Positions 8,021-16,671 of a DNA stretch of 64,000 bases are shown here, piece after piece. The notes under the pieces are model-generated. The model worked only from the letters and a program-made list of their open reading frames with translations, had not been told where the DNA came from and did no database searches. Source of the DNA: Acidobacteriota bacterium (lineage in GTDB: Bacteria > Acidobacteriota > Blastocatellia > UBA7656); the NCBI GenBank assembly GCA_040754075.1, contig JBFMDH010000020.1:62001-126000 (forward strand), in the 5' to 3' direction. The first letter of the stretch is position 1. Each line of letters opens with the position of its first letter. Position numbers and translations under genes: made by a program.

Positions 8021-8788
8021 AGCGGGGCTATCTTCCAACTCATTCTGGTCTGCCTGAACATCTGCGGCATTCCTTATTTTGAAATATTCAACGAAGGCGA
8101 TAAGCAAAAACGTCGTTCCTATCACTTCACAACTTTCTTCGATAAACCCGCGAACATTCCGTGACAGGATTACTTTTATAAAGTTCCCTTCAATCGCTTC
8201 AAACAGGATGGCAGTGCTCCAACAAAGTATCCCGGCTAGCGCAAGCAGCATGATTTTTTTGCAGCGCCAAAACGCCGCAATGAAAAAGGTGAACATCCCC
8301 AAAGCGGTTGCAATAATGAAGGGAAGTAAAACGAAAATCCAATCGCCTGCGCCTTCCTGAAAATAATTTTGCAATTGGCCTATTGGTTGGCGATTTAATA
8401 CCGCCACCAGATTTTCATGAATCTTTGCGGTCTCACTGATGGAAATTGCCATCAGCACTGCGGCAATCAATAACCAGGCGAGCCGATGCGTCCATTTCAA
8501 TTTGGTAAACGGCGAAGTTGTTCTACTGTTCAACCAGGCAACGATTGCCGCGAGAAACAAAATAGCGCTGGAGTACCAGGTGGCAAGGTTCGCCTCGTTT
8601 CGCAAATCCACTTGCTGGCTGATAAACGCCAGCAACGGTTTTTGATGTAAGGTTAGCGGCGCTGTCGCAATGGTCAACAGATAATTCAAAACGATCAGAA
8701 ATAAACTGGCGGCAATCAAGATGATAGACAACCATTTAATTTCTTTTCGCCCGAATTGAAGAATTGTTACTTGAGGATGATTTTTCAA
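7997..8788 (-). CDS. Polytopic membrane protein of unknown function
   Basis: 263 aa with about six transmembrane segments (near residues 18-40, 68-87, 103-122, 149-173, 180-200 and 220-240) and a polar, acidic C-terminal tail. No transporter or enzyme signature was recognised; conserved-looking charged residues lie in the loops (ISETAKIHENL, LFEAIEGNF). It is convergent with nagA and overlaps its 3' end by 24 bp, so both stop codons lie inside the opposite gene. Confidence 0.6.
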   Translation of the reverse strand: MKNHPQVTILQFGRKEIKWLSIILIAASLFLIVLNYLLTIATAPLTLHQKPLLAFISQQVDLRNEANLATWYSSAILFLAAIVAWLNSRTTSPFTKLKWTHRLAWLLIAAVLMAISISETAKIHENLVAVLNRQPIGQLQNYFQEGAGDWIFVLLPFIIATALGMFTFFIAAFWRCKKIMLLALAGILCWSTAILFEAIEGNFIKVILSRNVRGFIEESCEVIGTTFLLIAFVEYFKIRNAADVQADQNELEDSPALSLVESN

Positions 8789-9005
8789 TTCTTCCTACTC
8801 AAGATATAAAGTGAATGTGGGAGAATCGGTCATAGATAATCAAGAAATTCCCCCATCAACCAGACCTCGGCTATCTTAGCTAACTTTTTGCGAAAGTGAA
8901 ATTGGTTAGCCGGAATCAATCCGGGCATCAATCAATTCATCGCTCAGATGGTTCCAAAAGCCTTGATGAAAATTATGAACGCTGAACCACGAAATAAGTC
9001 GGTTA
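8789..9005. other. Intergenic stretch without a gene
   Basis: AT-rich spacer upstream of the minus-strand membrane-protein gene and next to the peptidase-gene fragment. No open frame with good coding character and no recognisable RNA was found. It presumably holds the promoter of the membrane-protein gene, but no confident -35/-10 pair stands out. Confidence 0.4.
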
Positions 9006-9115
9006 AATTATTTCCCTTCTTCATTCGGTTTTTCGCCCCAGATGTAGCGGCTTTTGTTCCATCATCTGGCGTTGTTGTTTGGGTTTGTCGATGCCGTGAC
9101 CGAAACCTTTGAAGA
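9006..9115 (-). pseudogene. Duplicated 3'-end fragment of the S9 peptidase gene
   Basis: These 110 bp match 9942-10065, the 3' end of the intact S9 peptidase gene, with a 14-bp deletion (bases corresponding to about 9988-10001) and two substitutions. The fragment encodes FKGFGHGIDKPKQQRQ and MMEQ, including the catalytic histidine region, then is frameshifted by the deletion. Similarity stops two bases beyond the peptidase stop codon on one side and four bases before the PIN-toxin stop codon on the other. It is therefore a broken copy of a gene end lying distal to the toxin-antitoxin pair. Confidence 0.88.
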
Positions 9116-9119
9116 AACC

Positions 9120-9539
9120 TCAACTCATCCAATTTTCAACTTTCAGATTTGGAATTTGTCTAAAATGTTTGACGTTTCTGGTAACTAATGTTGCCTGGCT
9201 GGCAAGGGCTATACTGGCAATCAACAAATCTGCGCGCCCGATTTTGCGATAAACAGAAACTGCGCGCAATTGATCAAAGCATTCACAGGCGGCTTGATTC
9301 AAGGGAATCACCATAAATTGCGCAAGGAATTCTTCCGTCTTATCAAGCCAATGCTGAGCGCGTAAAAGTTCCGTGCCGGTCGCGGCTTTCAAAACAAAAC
9401 TAAACCGCCCCTGCATCAATTCAATAATTGAGATGACAGTTGTTGCAATTTCATCTTCTGCAAGTTCCTGAAATTTACCAATCACCTGCGGCTGCCCGGT
9501 TTGAAGATGAGTGAGTATATCGGTGTCGAGCAGATACAT
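9120..9539 (-). CDS. PIN-domain toxin, VapC family ribonuclease
   Basis: 139-aa PIN-domain protein. The acidic metal-binding residues are present: D5 (MYLLDTDIL), E40 (SIIELMQGR) and D104 (GRADLLIASIAL), followed by the typical VTRNVKHFRQIPNLKVENW ending. VapC toxins are magnesium-dependent RNases that cut tRNA or rRNA when their antitoxin is lost. Its ATG overlaps the antitoxin stop by one base (TAATG), so the two are translationally coupled. All catalytic residues are intact, so it is probably functional. It lies between the two copies of the S9 peptidase 3' end. Confidence 0.9.
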   Translation of the reverse strand: MYLLDTDILTHLQTGQPQVIGKFQELAEDEIATTVISIIELMQGRFSFVLKAATGTELLRAQHWLDKTEEFLAQFMVIPLNQAACECFDQLRAVSVYRKIGRADLLIASIALASQATLVTRNVKHFRQIPNLKVENWMS

Positions 9540-9835
9540 TATTCATCCGTTTCAACTTCAGGTCGTCCGCGCTGTTTATAAATTTCAGTCCGCAACGCCG
9601 CCATATTTTCATCATCGGCAAACGCGCCAGCCATCTGCAAAATTCTGGCACGTTTATCTTGTGCGCGGAGCCAATCATCAATCGCCGCTTTAAGGAACCG
9701 CCAGTTCTCTTCAATTTTTCGCCCAGGAACTCGCCCTTGCGCGGCTTGCCGTTCCACAACTTCTACGGGCAATCGCAAGTAGTCAGCTACCTCTTCAAGG
9801 GTTAATACTTCGGATGCGGTTATTACTTGACTCAT
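9539..9835 (-). CDS. HTH (excisionase-type) antitoxin partner of the PIN toxin
   Basis: 98 aa. Residues about 10-57 form a MerR/excisionase-like winged helix (LTLEEVADYLRLPVEVVERQAAQGRVPGRKIEENWRF), which would bind the operon promoter; the C-terminal 35 residues (MAGAFADDENMAALRTEIYKQRG) would wrap and neutralise the PIN toxin. The gene precedes the toxin and overlaps it by one base, the usual antitoxin-first order. This HTH type is an alternative to the more common AbrB- or RHH-type VapB. The antitoxin role is inferred from context. Confidence 0.8.
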   Translation of the reverse strand: MSQVITASEVLTLEEVADYLRLPVEVVERQAAQGRVPGRKIEENWRFLKAAIDDWLRAQDKRARILQMAGAFADDENMAALRTEIYKQRGRPEVETDE

Positions 9836-9943
9836 ACTGGCTACCTCGATTTTTCTCTATCGCATTAGCGGATTTATCTTAGCATACACAAATACTCAAT
9901 TCACTTTCGATGATAAGCAAGAATCAAGCGCAACAGTGTAGAA

Positions 9944-11929
9944 TTATTTCCCTTCTTCATTCGGTTTTTCGCCCCAGATGTAGCGGCTGAACCATTCATA
10001 ATTTTGTTCCATCACCTGGCGTTGTTGTTTGGGTTTGTCGATGCCGTGACCGAAGCCTTTGAAGACTGCAAGTTTCACCGGCACGCCTTTGTCTTTCAAT
10101 GCCTGGTACAACTCATAAGCATTGGGTATGGGCACCCGTCTATCGAGTTCGCCGTGTTGAATAAGGGTCGGGGTTTGCGCGCTTTTGACATAAGAAATCG
10201 GTGAGGTTTTGCGATAAATTTCCGGGTCGTCCCAGGGCGTCGCTTTCAGGTATTGACGGGTGAACGGATGAATGTCGGTGTTGACATAGTAAGTCATCCA
10301 GTTGGAAATTCCTGCCCCTACGGATACGGCTTTGAATCTGTCGCTTGATGTGGTGATGAATGCCGAAATATAGCCGCCTTGACTCCAGCCCATCGAACCG
10401 ACGCGGTCGCGGTCAACCAAGCCTTGGGCAATCAGAAAATCGACGCCTGAGATGACATCCCAGTAATCGCCCACACCAAGGTTGCGCACATTGAGCGAAC
10501 GAAATTTTTCACCGTAACCGGCAGAACCGCGATAATTGGGGCGCAAAATCACTGCGCCTTTGGCGGCAAACATTTCAATCGGATAGGTGCGGTCGGCATT
10601 GAGCACGGGTGTATCAACGCCCGTGGGTCCACCGTGAATGACCACCAGTAAGGGATATTTTTTCGACGCATCGAAATTCGCCGGTTTGATTAATACGCCT
10701 TCGATTTCCGTGCCATCTGTCGATTTCCAGCGAATGATTTCGCGGGTGGCGAGTTTAAAATCTTTGAACTGTTCGCCCATCGCGGTGAGGCGTTTGCCTT
10801 CGAGTGGTTTCACGGCGGAGACAAAAATTTCCGGGTACTGGTTGGCAGCAGCCTGAATGAATGCCGCCTGTTTGAAATCTTTGGTGAACGATACCTGGGC
10901 GACAGTCATTTGCGATTTGCTCATTTGCTCGATGGCTTTGGTTGAGGGGTTCAAACGAAACAGCGATGCGTAGACCCGTTGTTGTGCGGAAAAATAGATG
11001 CCATCGGGTGACCAGGCAAGCATTCGCGGGATTTCATCAAAACTCGCGGATAAAGTCTGCGGCGCGCCGCCATCACTCGATACAACCGCCAGATAAGAAT
11101 TCAGGTAATAGAAAAACTCCTGCGCGTTGGCGGTTTCAAAGGCAATCTGTTTTCCATCAGGCGACCAGATGGGGTTGTTATCGGGTCCCAGGGTTTCGAC
11201 AATTTTTTTGACCGCTTTATCAGTAACCTTCAAAACATAAATATCTGCCGTATGGGATGAGCCTAAATCGGCGTCTCTGGTTGCTGAAAAAGCGATGCGC
11301 GTGGCATCGGGCGACCAGTTGAAACTGCCTACGGTAAAACTTGTGCCTTCGGTGAGGCGTTTGGCTTCCGGCGGGGTTTTGATTTCATCGGCGACATCAA
11401 TCATCCAGAGGTGTGTAAAGTTGTAATCGCTTTCGACGATTTCATACTCGCCATATTTTTCTTCGCGCTCTTTTCGAGCCTTCGATTTCGGGTCAACCAT
11501 CGTAAAAGCGATGCGCCGTCCATCGGGCGACCAACTAAAGCCATTCACACCGGTTTCAACATTGGTCAGTTGCACGGCTTCGCCGCCCACAGGTGAAATC
11601 AGATAGAGTTGGCGTTTATCGTTGCGGTCTGAAACGAAAGCGAGGCGGCGTCCGTCAGGCGACCATTGTGGCGCGGAACTCGATTTTTTCGCGTTGGTCA
11701 GTTGGAAGCGTTCGCCGGTTGCGGGGTTGGCAATCCAGATTTCGGTTTCCCAGGCATTGTCCGTCCAATTGACCTCTTGAACCTGATAAGCGATGAAACG
11801 ACCGTCGGGCGAAATGCGCGGATTTGATGCGCTTTTCATACTGAGCGATTGATCAATGGTTGGCGTTTGCGCAAAGCCCGAAAAGACCAGTGAGAAAACC
11901 AGAAGCGAAGCAGAAATCAATGTTTTCAT
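9944..11929 (-). CDS. Secreted S9-family peptidase (dipeptidyl/acylaminoacyl-peptidase type)
   Basis: 661-aa serine peptidase. Residues 1-20 form a Sec signal peptide ending FAQ, followed by a TolB/WD40-like beta-propeller with repeated WSPDG blades (for example APQWSPDGRRLAF), then an alpha/beta-hydrolase domain. The catalytic triad is readable as S516 (GWSQGG), D596 (GELDRR) and H628 (GFGHG). Such enzymes clip dipeptides or acyl-amino acids from oligopeptides in the periplasm. GAGGGATG precedes the ATG. Its last 124 bp are duplicated downstream at 9006-9115, beyond the toxin-antitoxin pair. Confidence 0.92.
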   Translation of the reverse strand: MKTLISASLLVFSLVFSGFAQTPTIDQSLSMKSASNPRISPDGRFIAYQVQEVNWTDNAWETEIWIANPATGERFQLTNAKKSSSAPQWSPDGRRLAFVSDRNDKRQLYLISPVGGEAVQLTNVETGVNGFSWSPDGRRIAFTMVDPKSKARKEREEKYGEYEIVESDYNFTHLWMIDVADEIKTPPEAKRLTEGTSFTVGSFNWSPDATRIAFSATRDADLGSSHTADIYVLKVTDKAVKKIVETLGPDNNPIWSPDGKQIAFETANAQEFFYYLNSYLAVVSSDGGAPQTLSASFDEIPRMLAWSPDGIYFSAQQRVYASLFRLNPSTKAIEQMSKSQMTVAQVSFTKDFKQAAFIQAAANQYPEIFVSAVKPLEGKRLTAMGEQFKDFKLATREIIRWKSTDGTEIEGVLIKPANFDASKKYPLLVVIHGGPTGVDTPVLNADRTYPIEMFAAKGAVILRPNYRGSAGYGEKFRSLNVRNLGVGDYWDVISGVDFLIAQGLVDRDRVGSMGWSQGGYISAFITTSSDRFKAVSVGAGISNWMTYYVNTDIHPFTRQYLKATPWDDPEIYRKTSPISYVKSAQTPTLIQHGELDRRVPIPNAYELYQALKDKGVPVKLAVFKGFGHGIDKPKQQRQVMEQNYEWFSRYIWGEKPNEEGK

Positions 11930-12117
11930 GACATCCCTCTTTGATAAGTTTCAGTTGCTGGGAGCGCAGTATAACACACTGCTGCGAACAATGAGTGGGT
12001 GAGAAAAGCCTGGTTGATGTTGCAGAAAAATTCAGAAATGTCAGGGGTTTTTCAGGTGAGTGCGGATGTTGGATAGCGTTCGGAAAGCGCTTCAAGGCGC
12101 GGTGGGCGCGCGCGCGA

Positions 12118-12429
12118 TTAATCGAGCGCCGCGATGGCTTCCTGAATTTCATTGCGGGTTTTCTGGTCGCCGGCTTTGGCAGCAACCGCGAGTCCACGTT
12201 GATAAATTTCACGCGCCTGCGCTTCGGCGTTCGTGTTAGCGAGCATTCGTCCGAGATGATAATAAGCCGCGACATAATTTTCATCGCGACGGATGACTTC
12301 CTGAAGTTGATTCATAGCGTCATTCAATTGACCGGCTTTTTCCAGTTCAAGCGCCAGCGCATAACGCGAAAACGAATCGTTCGGATCAGCGGCTAAAAAT
12401 TCTTCCAACATCTCTTTGCGGGATTTCAT
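12118..12429 (-). CDS. Small tetratricopeptide-repeat protein
   Basis: 103-aa soluble protein made almost wholly of TPR helices: SRYALALELEKAGQLNDAMNQLQEVIRRDENYVAAYYHLGRMLANTNAEAQAREIYQRGLAVAAK covers about two repeats. It probably acts as a protein-protein adaptor. It is downstream of rplS on the same strand, beyond a likely terminator, so it may be an independent unit. No partner can be named from the sequence. Confidence 0.75.
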   Translation of the reverse strand: MKSRKEMLEEFLAADPNDSFSRYALALELEKAGQLNDAMNQLQEVIRRDENYVAAYYHLGRMLANTNAEAQAREIYQRGLAVAAKAGDQKTRNEIQEAIAALD

Positions 12430-12443
12430 AACACCCTTAACTC

Positions 12444-12488
12444 CTCAAGAAAATAAAGGACACAGATGAAAATGTTCTGTGCCCTTTA
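12444..12488 (-). terminator. Intrinsic terminator downstream of rplS
   Basis: On the minus strand a 12-bp stem with one G-U pair (AAAGGGCACAGA / TCTGTGTCCTTT) and a 9-nt loop is followed by ATTTTCTT. It lies about 110 bp past the rplS stop and just before the TPR gene, so it would end the ffh-rplS operon. Confidence 0.6.
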
Positions 12489-12596
12489 CAAATTTTAAAT
12501 TTCCGGCGATTCACGCGACAACTTCGCACACTTCGCCCGCTTTAGCAAATCGCTGACTACAAATGATTGATTGTGAATCTGGCTTGAATCAATCGC

Positions 12597-13022
12597 TTAC
12601 TCGTTGGTGCTCTCGGTCGTTTCCGACGCTGCGGCAGCGGTTGCAGCTTTTGCCGCGGCTGCACCTTTTTGACCACGCACATCGAGTTCGCGAATACGCG
12701 CCGCTTTACCGCGCAGGTTACGCAGGTAATACAGTTTGGCGCGACGCACGCGACCGCGACGGATGACTTCGATTTTATCCACAACCGTGGCGTGCAAAGG
12801 GAAGATGCGCTCGACGCCAACGCCGAAACTGGTTTTGCGAACCGTGATGCTTTCGCGCACCCCCGAATGTTTGCGCGCAATGACAACGCCTTCAAAAACC
12901 TGAATTCGTTCTTTATCGCCTTCTTTAATCTTTACGTGAACGCGAATCGTATCGCCCGATTTAAAATTGGGAAGATCAGTGCGTAACTGTTTGTTCTCGA
13001 TTGATTGTACAACTAAGCTCAT
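12597..13022 (-). CDS. rplS: 50S ribosomal protein L19
   Basis: 141 aa. The core (residues 1-115) matches L19: [33 protein letters not shown] and [42 protein letters not shown]19 sits at the 30S-50S interface. A C-terminal Ala/Thr/Glu-rich tail of about 25 residues goes beyond the usual 115-aa length. GAGGAAA precedes the ATG. It is the last gene of the conserved rpsP-khpA-rimM-trmD-rplS order. Confidence 0.97.
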   Translation of the reverse strand: MSLVVQSIENKQLRTDLPNFKSGDTIRVHVKIKEGDKERIQVFEGVVIARKHSGVRESITVRKTSFGVGVERIFPLHATVVDKIEVIRRGRVRRAKLYYLRNLRGKAARIRELDVRGQKGAAAAKAATAAAASETTESTNE

Positions 13023-13069
13023 TTTTATTTCCTCGCTTTAAATAATCTCTTAAAAACCCGGTATCAATC

Positions 13070-13084
13070 GCGGTCAGTGACCGC
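13070..13084. promoter_or_regulatory. Short perfect inverted repeat between trmD and rplS
   Basis: GCGGTCAGTGACCGC is a 15-bp palindrome around a central G, 48 bp upstream of the rplS start. It could form a small hairpin in the trmD-rplS mRNA spacer and act as a processing or autoregulatory element. There is no U-tract, so a terminator is unlikely. The role is a guess. Confidence 0.3.
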
Positions 13085-13117
13085 TTGCTTTTCTAAATTT
13101 CACAACCGACAACCGGC

Positions 13118-13852
13118 TTAATTTTTACCTTGTTCTTCGCTGCCCGAACCCTGAATCCCGCATCCTGAATCCTGTTGTTCAAGCAAATCAGGGCGACGCT
13201 TGCGGGTCTTTTCAAACGCTTTGGCGCGTCGCCATTTTTCAATCTCCAGATGATGACCGCTCAGTAAAACGTCCGGCACCTTCAATCCGCGATATTCAGC
13301 CGGTCGCGTGTAATGCGGATAATCCAGCATGCCGCTGGAAAACGAATCCTGTTCGGCAGATTGTTCGCATCCGAGCGCACCGGGAAGCAAACGAGTTACG
13401 GCATCAACGACAACCATCGCCGGAATTTCGCCGCCCGACAGCACATAATCGCCGATGGATATTTCATCATCAATTAATTCGTCAACAACCCGTTCATCAA
13501 TGCCTTCGTAGCGCCCGCAAATCAAAAGCACCTGTTCAAGGCTTGCCAACTCTTCGGCAACCGCCTGCTTAAACAGTCGCCCTTGCGGCGTGAGCAACAC
13601 CACGCGGGTTTCAGGCGCGTGGTGGGTTATAGCTTCAATGGCGCGAAACAGCGGTTCGGGTTTCATCACCATCCCTGCGCCGCCGCCAAATGGGCGGTCA
13701 TCAACCATTCGGTGACGGTCGGCGGTAAAATCGCGCAGGTCGTGGATATTGATTTCCAGGAGACCTGCTTGAAGCGCCCGACGAATAATGCCAAATTCAA
13801 AGACCCCGCGAAAAATTTCAGGAAAAATCGTTATGATGTCGAACTTCATCAT
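13118..13852 (-). CDS. trmD: tRNA (guanine-37-N1)-methyltransferase
   Basis: 244-aa SPOUT methyltransferase that makes m1G37 in tRNAs reading CNN codons. Diagnostic stretches are [77 protein letters not shown] (trefoil knot) and [26 protein letters not shown]. The last 20 or so residues ([17 protein letters not shown]) are encoded by a family B heptad repeat and do not look like TrmD. Two ATGs (13852 and 13849) are possible. Upstream is heptad hairpin rather than a Shine-Dalgarno, so initiation probably depends on coupling to rimM. Confidence 0.96.
   Translation of the reverse strand: MMKFDIITIFPEIFRGVFEFGIIRRALQAGLLEINIHDLRDFTADRHRMVDDRPFGGGAGMVMKPEPLFRAIEAITHHAPETRVVLLTPQGRLFKQAVAEELASLEQVLLICGRYEGIDERVVDELIDDEISIGDYVLSGGEIPAMVVVDAVTRLLPGALGCEQSAEQDSFSSGMLDYPHYTRPAEYRGLKVPDVLLSGHHLEIEKWRRAKAFEKTRKRRPDLLEQQDSGCGIQGSGSEEQGKN
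13143..13177. repeat. Heptad repeat, family B, inside the 3' end of trmD
   Basis: Five 7-nt units: CCCGAAC, CCTGAAT, CCCGCAT, CCTGAAT, CCTGTTG. These are the same units as before murQ at 4819-4847. No clear inverted partner arm is adjacent. The repeat is translated on the minus strand as the terminal residues of TrmD. Confidence 0.8.
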
Positions 13853-13854
13853 CT

Positions 13855-13906
13855 GATTGCGGATTGCGAATTGCGAATTCTTTTTTCAATCCGCAATCTA
13901 CAATTC
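13855..13906. repeat. Heptad-repeat hairpin, family C (GGATTGC units), rimM-trmD junction
   Basis: Left arm 13855-13879 has GATTGC, GGATTGC, GAATTGC, GAATT; right arm 13888-13906 has AATCCG, CAATCTA, CAATTCC. It starts three bases from the trmD start codon and contains the rimM stop codon (13898-13900) inside its other arm. The same units recur at 17679-17750. Confidence 0.88.
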
Positions 13907-14446
13907 CAATAAACCTTCGGGAGGATTGATGAGGATTTGTCCCCGTTCCACATCAACCTCTGTGCAAATATCTTCGACAAACGGAATCAGGATGTCGCGT
14001 TTCTCTTCGCTTTCGACAACCAGCAGTTGGGTTGCATTGGTTTGCAACAGTTCTTTAACCTGCCCGATGCGCTTGCCGTCAACCGTTATGACTTCAAGTC
14101 CAATGAGTTCGTATTCATAGAACTCGTCCGCTTCGAGGTCTATGGTGTCATCTTGAGAAATAACCAAACGACCACCCACCAGCCTTTCGGCGTCGGTCAT
14201 GGTGTCTGTACCACTGAATTTTAGAATCACCCGGTCTTTATGAAACCAGTGGTGTTCAAGTTTCAGCACCAGCCGCGACCCGTTGGGCATCACAACCGTT
14301 ACATCTTTATCTTCGAGGTCTTGAAAGCGTTCGGGAAAATCGGTCTCCAAATCACAGGCAACTTCCCCGCGAATGCCGCGAGCCTTCGCGATGCGCGCAA
14401 TCACCACATCATCATCGGCTAATTTATGAGCGGTCGCTTTCTGCAC
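13898..14446 (-). CDS. rimM: 16S rRNA processing/ribosome maturation factor
   Basis: 182-aa RimM, which binds S19 and helps mature the 30S head. The N-terminal barrel contains VVIARIAKARGIRGEVACDLETDFPERF and the PRC-barrel half contains YELIGLEVITVDGKRIGQVKELLQT, then DILIPFVEDICTEVDVERGQILINPPEGLLEL, all typical. Its last codons and stop are supplied by the heptad hairpin shared with trmD. The start overlaps the khpA stop region (14446), indicating coupled translation. Confidence 0.94.
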   Translation of the reverse strand: MQKATAHKLADDDVVIARIAKARGIRGEVACDLETDFPERFQDLEDKDVTVVMPNGSRLVLKLEHHWFHKDRVILKFSGTDTMTDAERLVGGRLVISQDDTIDLEADEFYEYELIGLEVITVDGKRIGQVKELLQTNATQLLVVESEEKRDILIPFVEDICTEVDVERGQILINPPEGLLEL

Positions 14447-14691
14447 TATTCCAAAATCTCAAGCACAAAACGCTTTTTGAGTTTCATTCCGGCTCCCCGC
14501 AATATGGTTCGCATTGCGCGAGCCGTGCGTCCCTGCTTGCCAATCACCTTTCCCAAGTCCTGTGGCGACACCCGCAGTTCCAAAACGACTGTGGCTTCGC
14601 CGTCAATCTCTTTGACCGAGACCTCTTCGGAATTATCAACTAGAGCCTTCGCTATAGTCTCAATAACATCTCTCAATGAACCATCTGCCAT
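14446..14691 (-). CDS. khpA: KH-domain RNA-binding protein
   Basis: 81-aa single KH-domain protein (YlqC type). The RNA-binding GxxG loop is in [19 protein letters not shown]. It is always found between rpsP and rimM in many bacteria and acts with KhpB as an RNA chaperone or regulator of division and cell-wall genes. End and start overlap with rimM, so the two are translationally coupled. Confidence 0.92.
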   Translation of the reverse strand: MADGSLRDVIETIAKALVDNSEEVSVKEIDGEATVVLELRVSPQDLGKVIGKQGRTARAMRTILRGAGMKLKKRFVLEILE

Positions 14692-14815
14692 AACAGCTCC
14701 TCCTTCAGGTTGTGGTTTCGAGAAGTCAAAGACCCGGATAACGCGACCAAAGAAAAGCGTTCAAACATCAGCTTGCGCGTGTTCGACTACACAAGCGCAA
14801 TCGCCGGTAGCACAT

Positions 14816-15073
14816 TTACGCACTTGCTTCTGTTCCGGCTTTGGCAGTGCGTTTAATGATGCTTTGCACTGTTTCAGTCGGCTGTGCGCCGCATTTCAGC
14901 CAATAATTCACTCGTTCCAGGTCGAGTTTAATATCGGCAGGGTTGCGGCAAGGGTCATAGTAACCGATGGATTCGATAAATCGTCCGTCCCGTTTGGAAC
15001 GTTTTTCGGCAACTATGATTCTGTAAAAGGGCTTTTTCTTCGCGCCCATCCTTGTCAATTTAATCGCTAACAA
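14816..15073 (-). CDS. rpsP: 30S ribosomal protein S16
   Basis: 85 aa. [41 protein letters not shown] is the S16 signature, and [24 protein letters not shown] completes the family profile. S16 is a 30S assembly protein. It lies between ffh and khpA in the conserved order. A gap of 124 bp separates it from khpA; GGAGGTG lies just before the start. Confidence 0.97.
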   Translation of the reverse strand: MLAIKLTRMGAKKKPFYRIIVAEKRSKRDGRFIESIGYYDPCRNPADIKLDLERVNYWLKCGAQPTETVQSIIKRTAKAGTEASA

Positions 15074-15168
15074 AATGTCACCTCCGTGTGATTACAAAAA
15101 AAACTTATAATTAGATGTTTCGGTTATTCCCGCAAAATCGAACTGCGATTATACCTCAGAAGGCAAAT

Positions 15169-16599
15169 CTAACGCTTCTTTTTCTTCTTCTTGCGCTTGG
15201 TGGCTTTGCGGCGCAATCCCCCACCGAGTCCGCCAGCCATCCCGCCTGCAAGTCCACCCAAATTTCCTAAACCGCCAAGCATGCTGCCCATCCCGCCCGA
15301 AGTCATCATGCGCATCATTTTACGCATCTCCTCGTACTCATTAATCATTTGATTGACCGCCTGAACCGAGGTGCCGCTGCCGCGCGCGATACGTTTGCGC
15401 CGCGAGGCGTTGAGAATCTGATGATGGGTACGCTCTTGTGGCGTCATCGAATTGATAATGGCGTCGGTGACTTTGAGCTTGGCTTCCATTTCGGCATTCT
15501 GTTCGGGCGTCATTCTAAACCCGCCAAACAGTCCCGACGGCAGCATGTCCAGAAGTTTGTCGAAAGAACCTAGACGACGAACCTGACGAAGCTGATTGCG
15601 GAAGTCTTCGAGCGTAAACTGGTCACGCATCAATTTCTTCTGCATCTCCAGCGCTTCTTGCTCATTGATTTCGGATTGAACTTTTTCAATGAGCGAGAGG
15701 ACATCGCCCATACCTAAAATTCGCTGGGCGATGCGGTCCGGGTAAAACTGTTCAAGGGCGTCGTATTTTTCGCCGACGCCGATGAATTTAATCGGCTGCC
15801 CGGTGACTTCTTTAATCGACAGCGCCGCGCCGCCGCGCGTATCGCCGTCCATCTTGGTGAGAATGACGCCGGTCAGGTTGATGCGCTCATGAAATTGTTG
15901 CGCCGAATTAACTGCGTCCTGACCGGTCATCGAATCGGCGATGAACAGAATTTCATTGGGCTGGGTTTCCTGCTTGATGCGATCAAGCTCGGTCATCAAC
16001 TCTTCATCAATGTGAAGACGACCCGCCGTGTCAATTAATAAAGTGTCGTAGCCGACCAGCTGACATTCGCGCATCGCCTGGCGGACGAGTTCAAGCGGGT
16101 CGGTGATTTCCGGCAGCCGCAAGACCGGTTGTTTGATGGCATCGGCGATGATCGCAAGTTGTTCGCGGGCTGCCGGACGATAGACGTCAACTGACAGAAG
16201 CAGCGGGCGGCGATTCTGGGTTTCGGCTAACAGTTTGGCAAGTTTTCCTGTGGTTGTGGTTTTGCCGGAACCTTGAAGTCCGACAATCATAATCACGTTT
16301 GGTGTGCGTTTGGTGAAAATGATTTGCGTCGACGTGCCGCCAAGCATTTCGACCATTGCATCGTAAACAATTTTGACAACCTGCTGTTCGGGCGACAGCG
16401 AACCAAGCACATCTTGACCGAGGGCTTTTTCTTTCACCCGGTCAATAAAGCTCTTGACGACTTTGTAATTGACGTCGGCTTCCAAAAGCGCAATGCGAAT
16501 TTCACGCATGGCGGCTTCGATGTGAGCCTCTGTGAGTCGCCCCTGCCCGCGCAGGTCTTTTATTACTTTTCTTAACTTGTCCGAAAGCGCTTCAAACAT
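15169..16599 (-). CDS. ffh: Signal recognition particle protein Ffh
   Basis: 476-aa SRP GTPase that binds 4.5S RNA and signal sequences and targets ribosomes to the membrane. N domain residues 1-90; G domain with GLQGSGKTTTTGKLAKLL, DVYRPAAREQL, LLIDTAGRLHIDEELM and TKMDGDTRGGAALS; then the methionine-rich M domain (LLDMLPSGLFGGF, RRKRIARGSGTSVQAVNQMI). The tail is unusually glycine/methionine-rich and ends with a lysine/arginine cluster. First gene of the minus-strand translation operon, with a strong promoter in the divergent region upstream. Confidence 0.97.
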   Translation of the reverse strand: MFEALSDKLRKVIKDLRGQGRLTEAHIEAAMREIRIALLEADVNYKVVKSFIDRVKEKALGQDVLGSLSPEQQVVKIVYDAMVEMLGGTSTQIIFTKRTPNVIMIVGLQGSGKTTTTGKLAKLLAETQNRRPLLLSVDVYRPAAREQLAIIADAIKQPVLRLPEITDPLELVRQAMRECQLVGYDTLLIDTAGRLHIDEELMTELDRIKQETQPNEILFIADSMTGQDAVNSAQQFHERINLTGVILTKMDGDTRGGAALSIKEVTGQPIKFIGVGEKYDALEQFYPDRIAQRILGMGDVLSLIEKVQSEINEQEALEMQKKLMRDQFTLEDFRNQLRQVRRLGSFDKLLDMLPSGLFGGFRMTPEQNAEMEAKLKVTDAIINSMTPQERTHHQILNASRRKRIARGSGTSVQAVNQMINEYEEMRKMMRMMTSGGMGSMLGGLGNLGGLAGGMAGGLGGGLRRKATKRKKKKKKR

Positions 16600-16629
16600 G
16601 ACACTACCCGCCTATAAAGACAAACAGTT

Positions 16630-16658
16630 AGGGTATATGCCGCGTTGTCATCTGTCAA
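16630..16658 (-). promoter_or_regulatory. Promoter for the ffh operon
   Basis: On the minus strand TTGACA (16658-16653), a 17-bp spacer and TACCCT (16635-16630) form a good housekeeping-type promoter, about 30 bp upstream of the ffh ATG. Confidence 0.6.
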
Positions 16659-16671
16659 GAAAAGATGTGAC

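Noticed and set aside
8944-9132. 62-aa minus-strand open frame as a gene
   Set aside because: It runs across the displaced peptidase fragment in the wrong frame and has no coding character.
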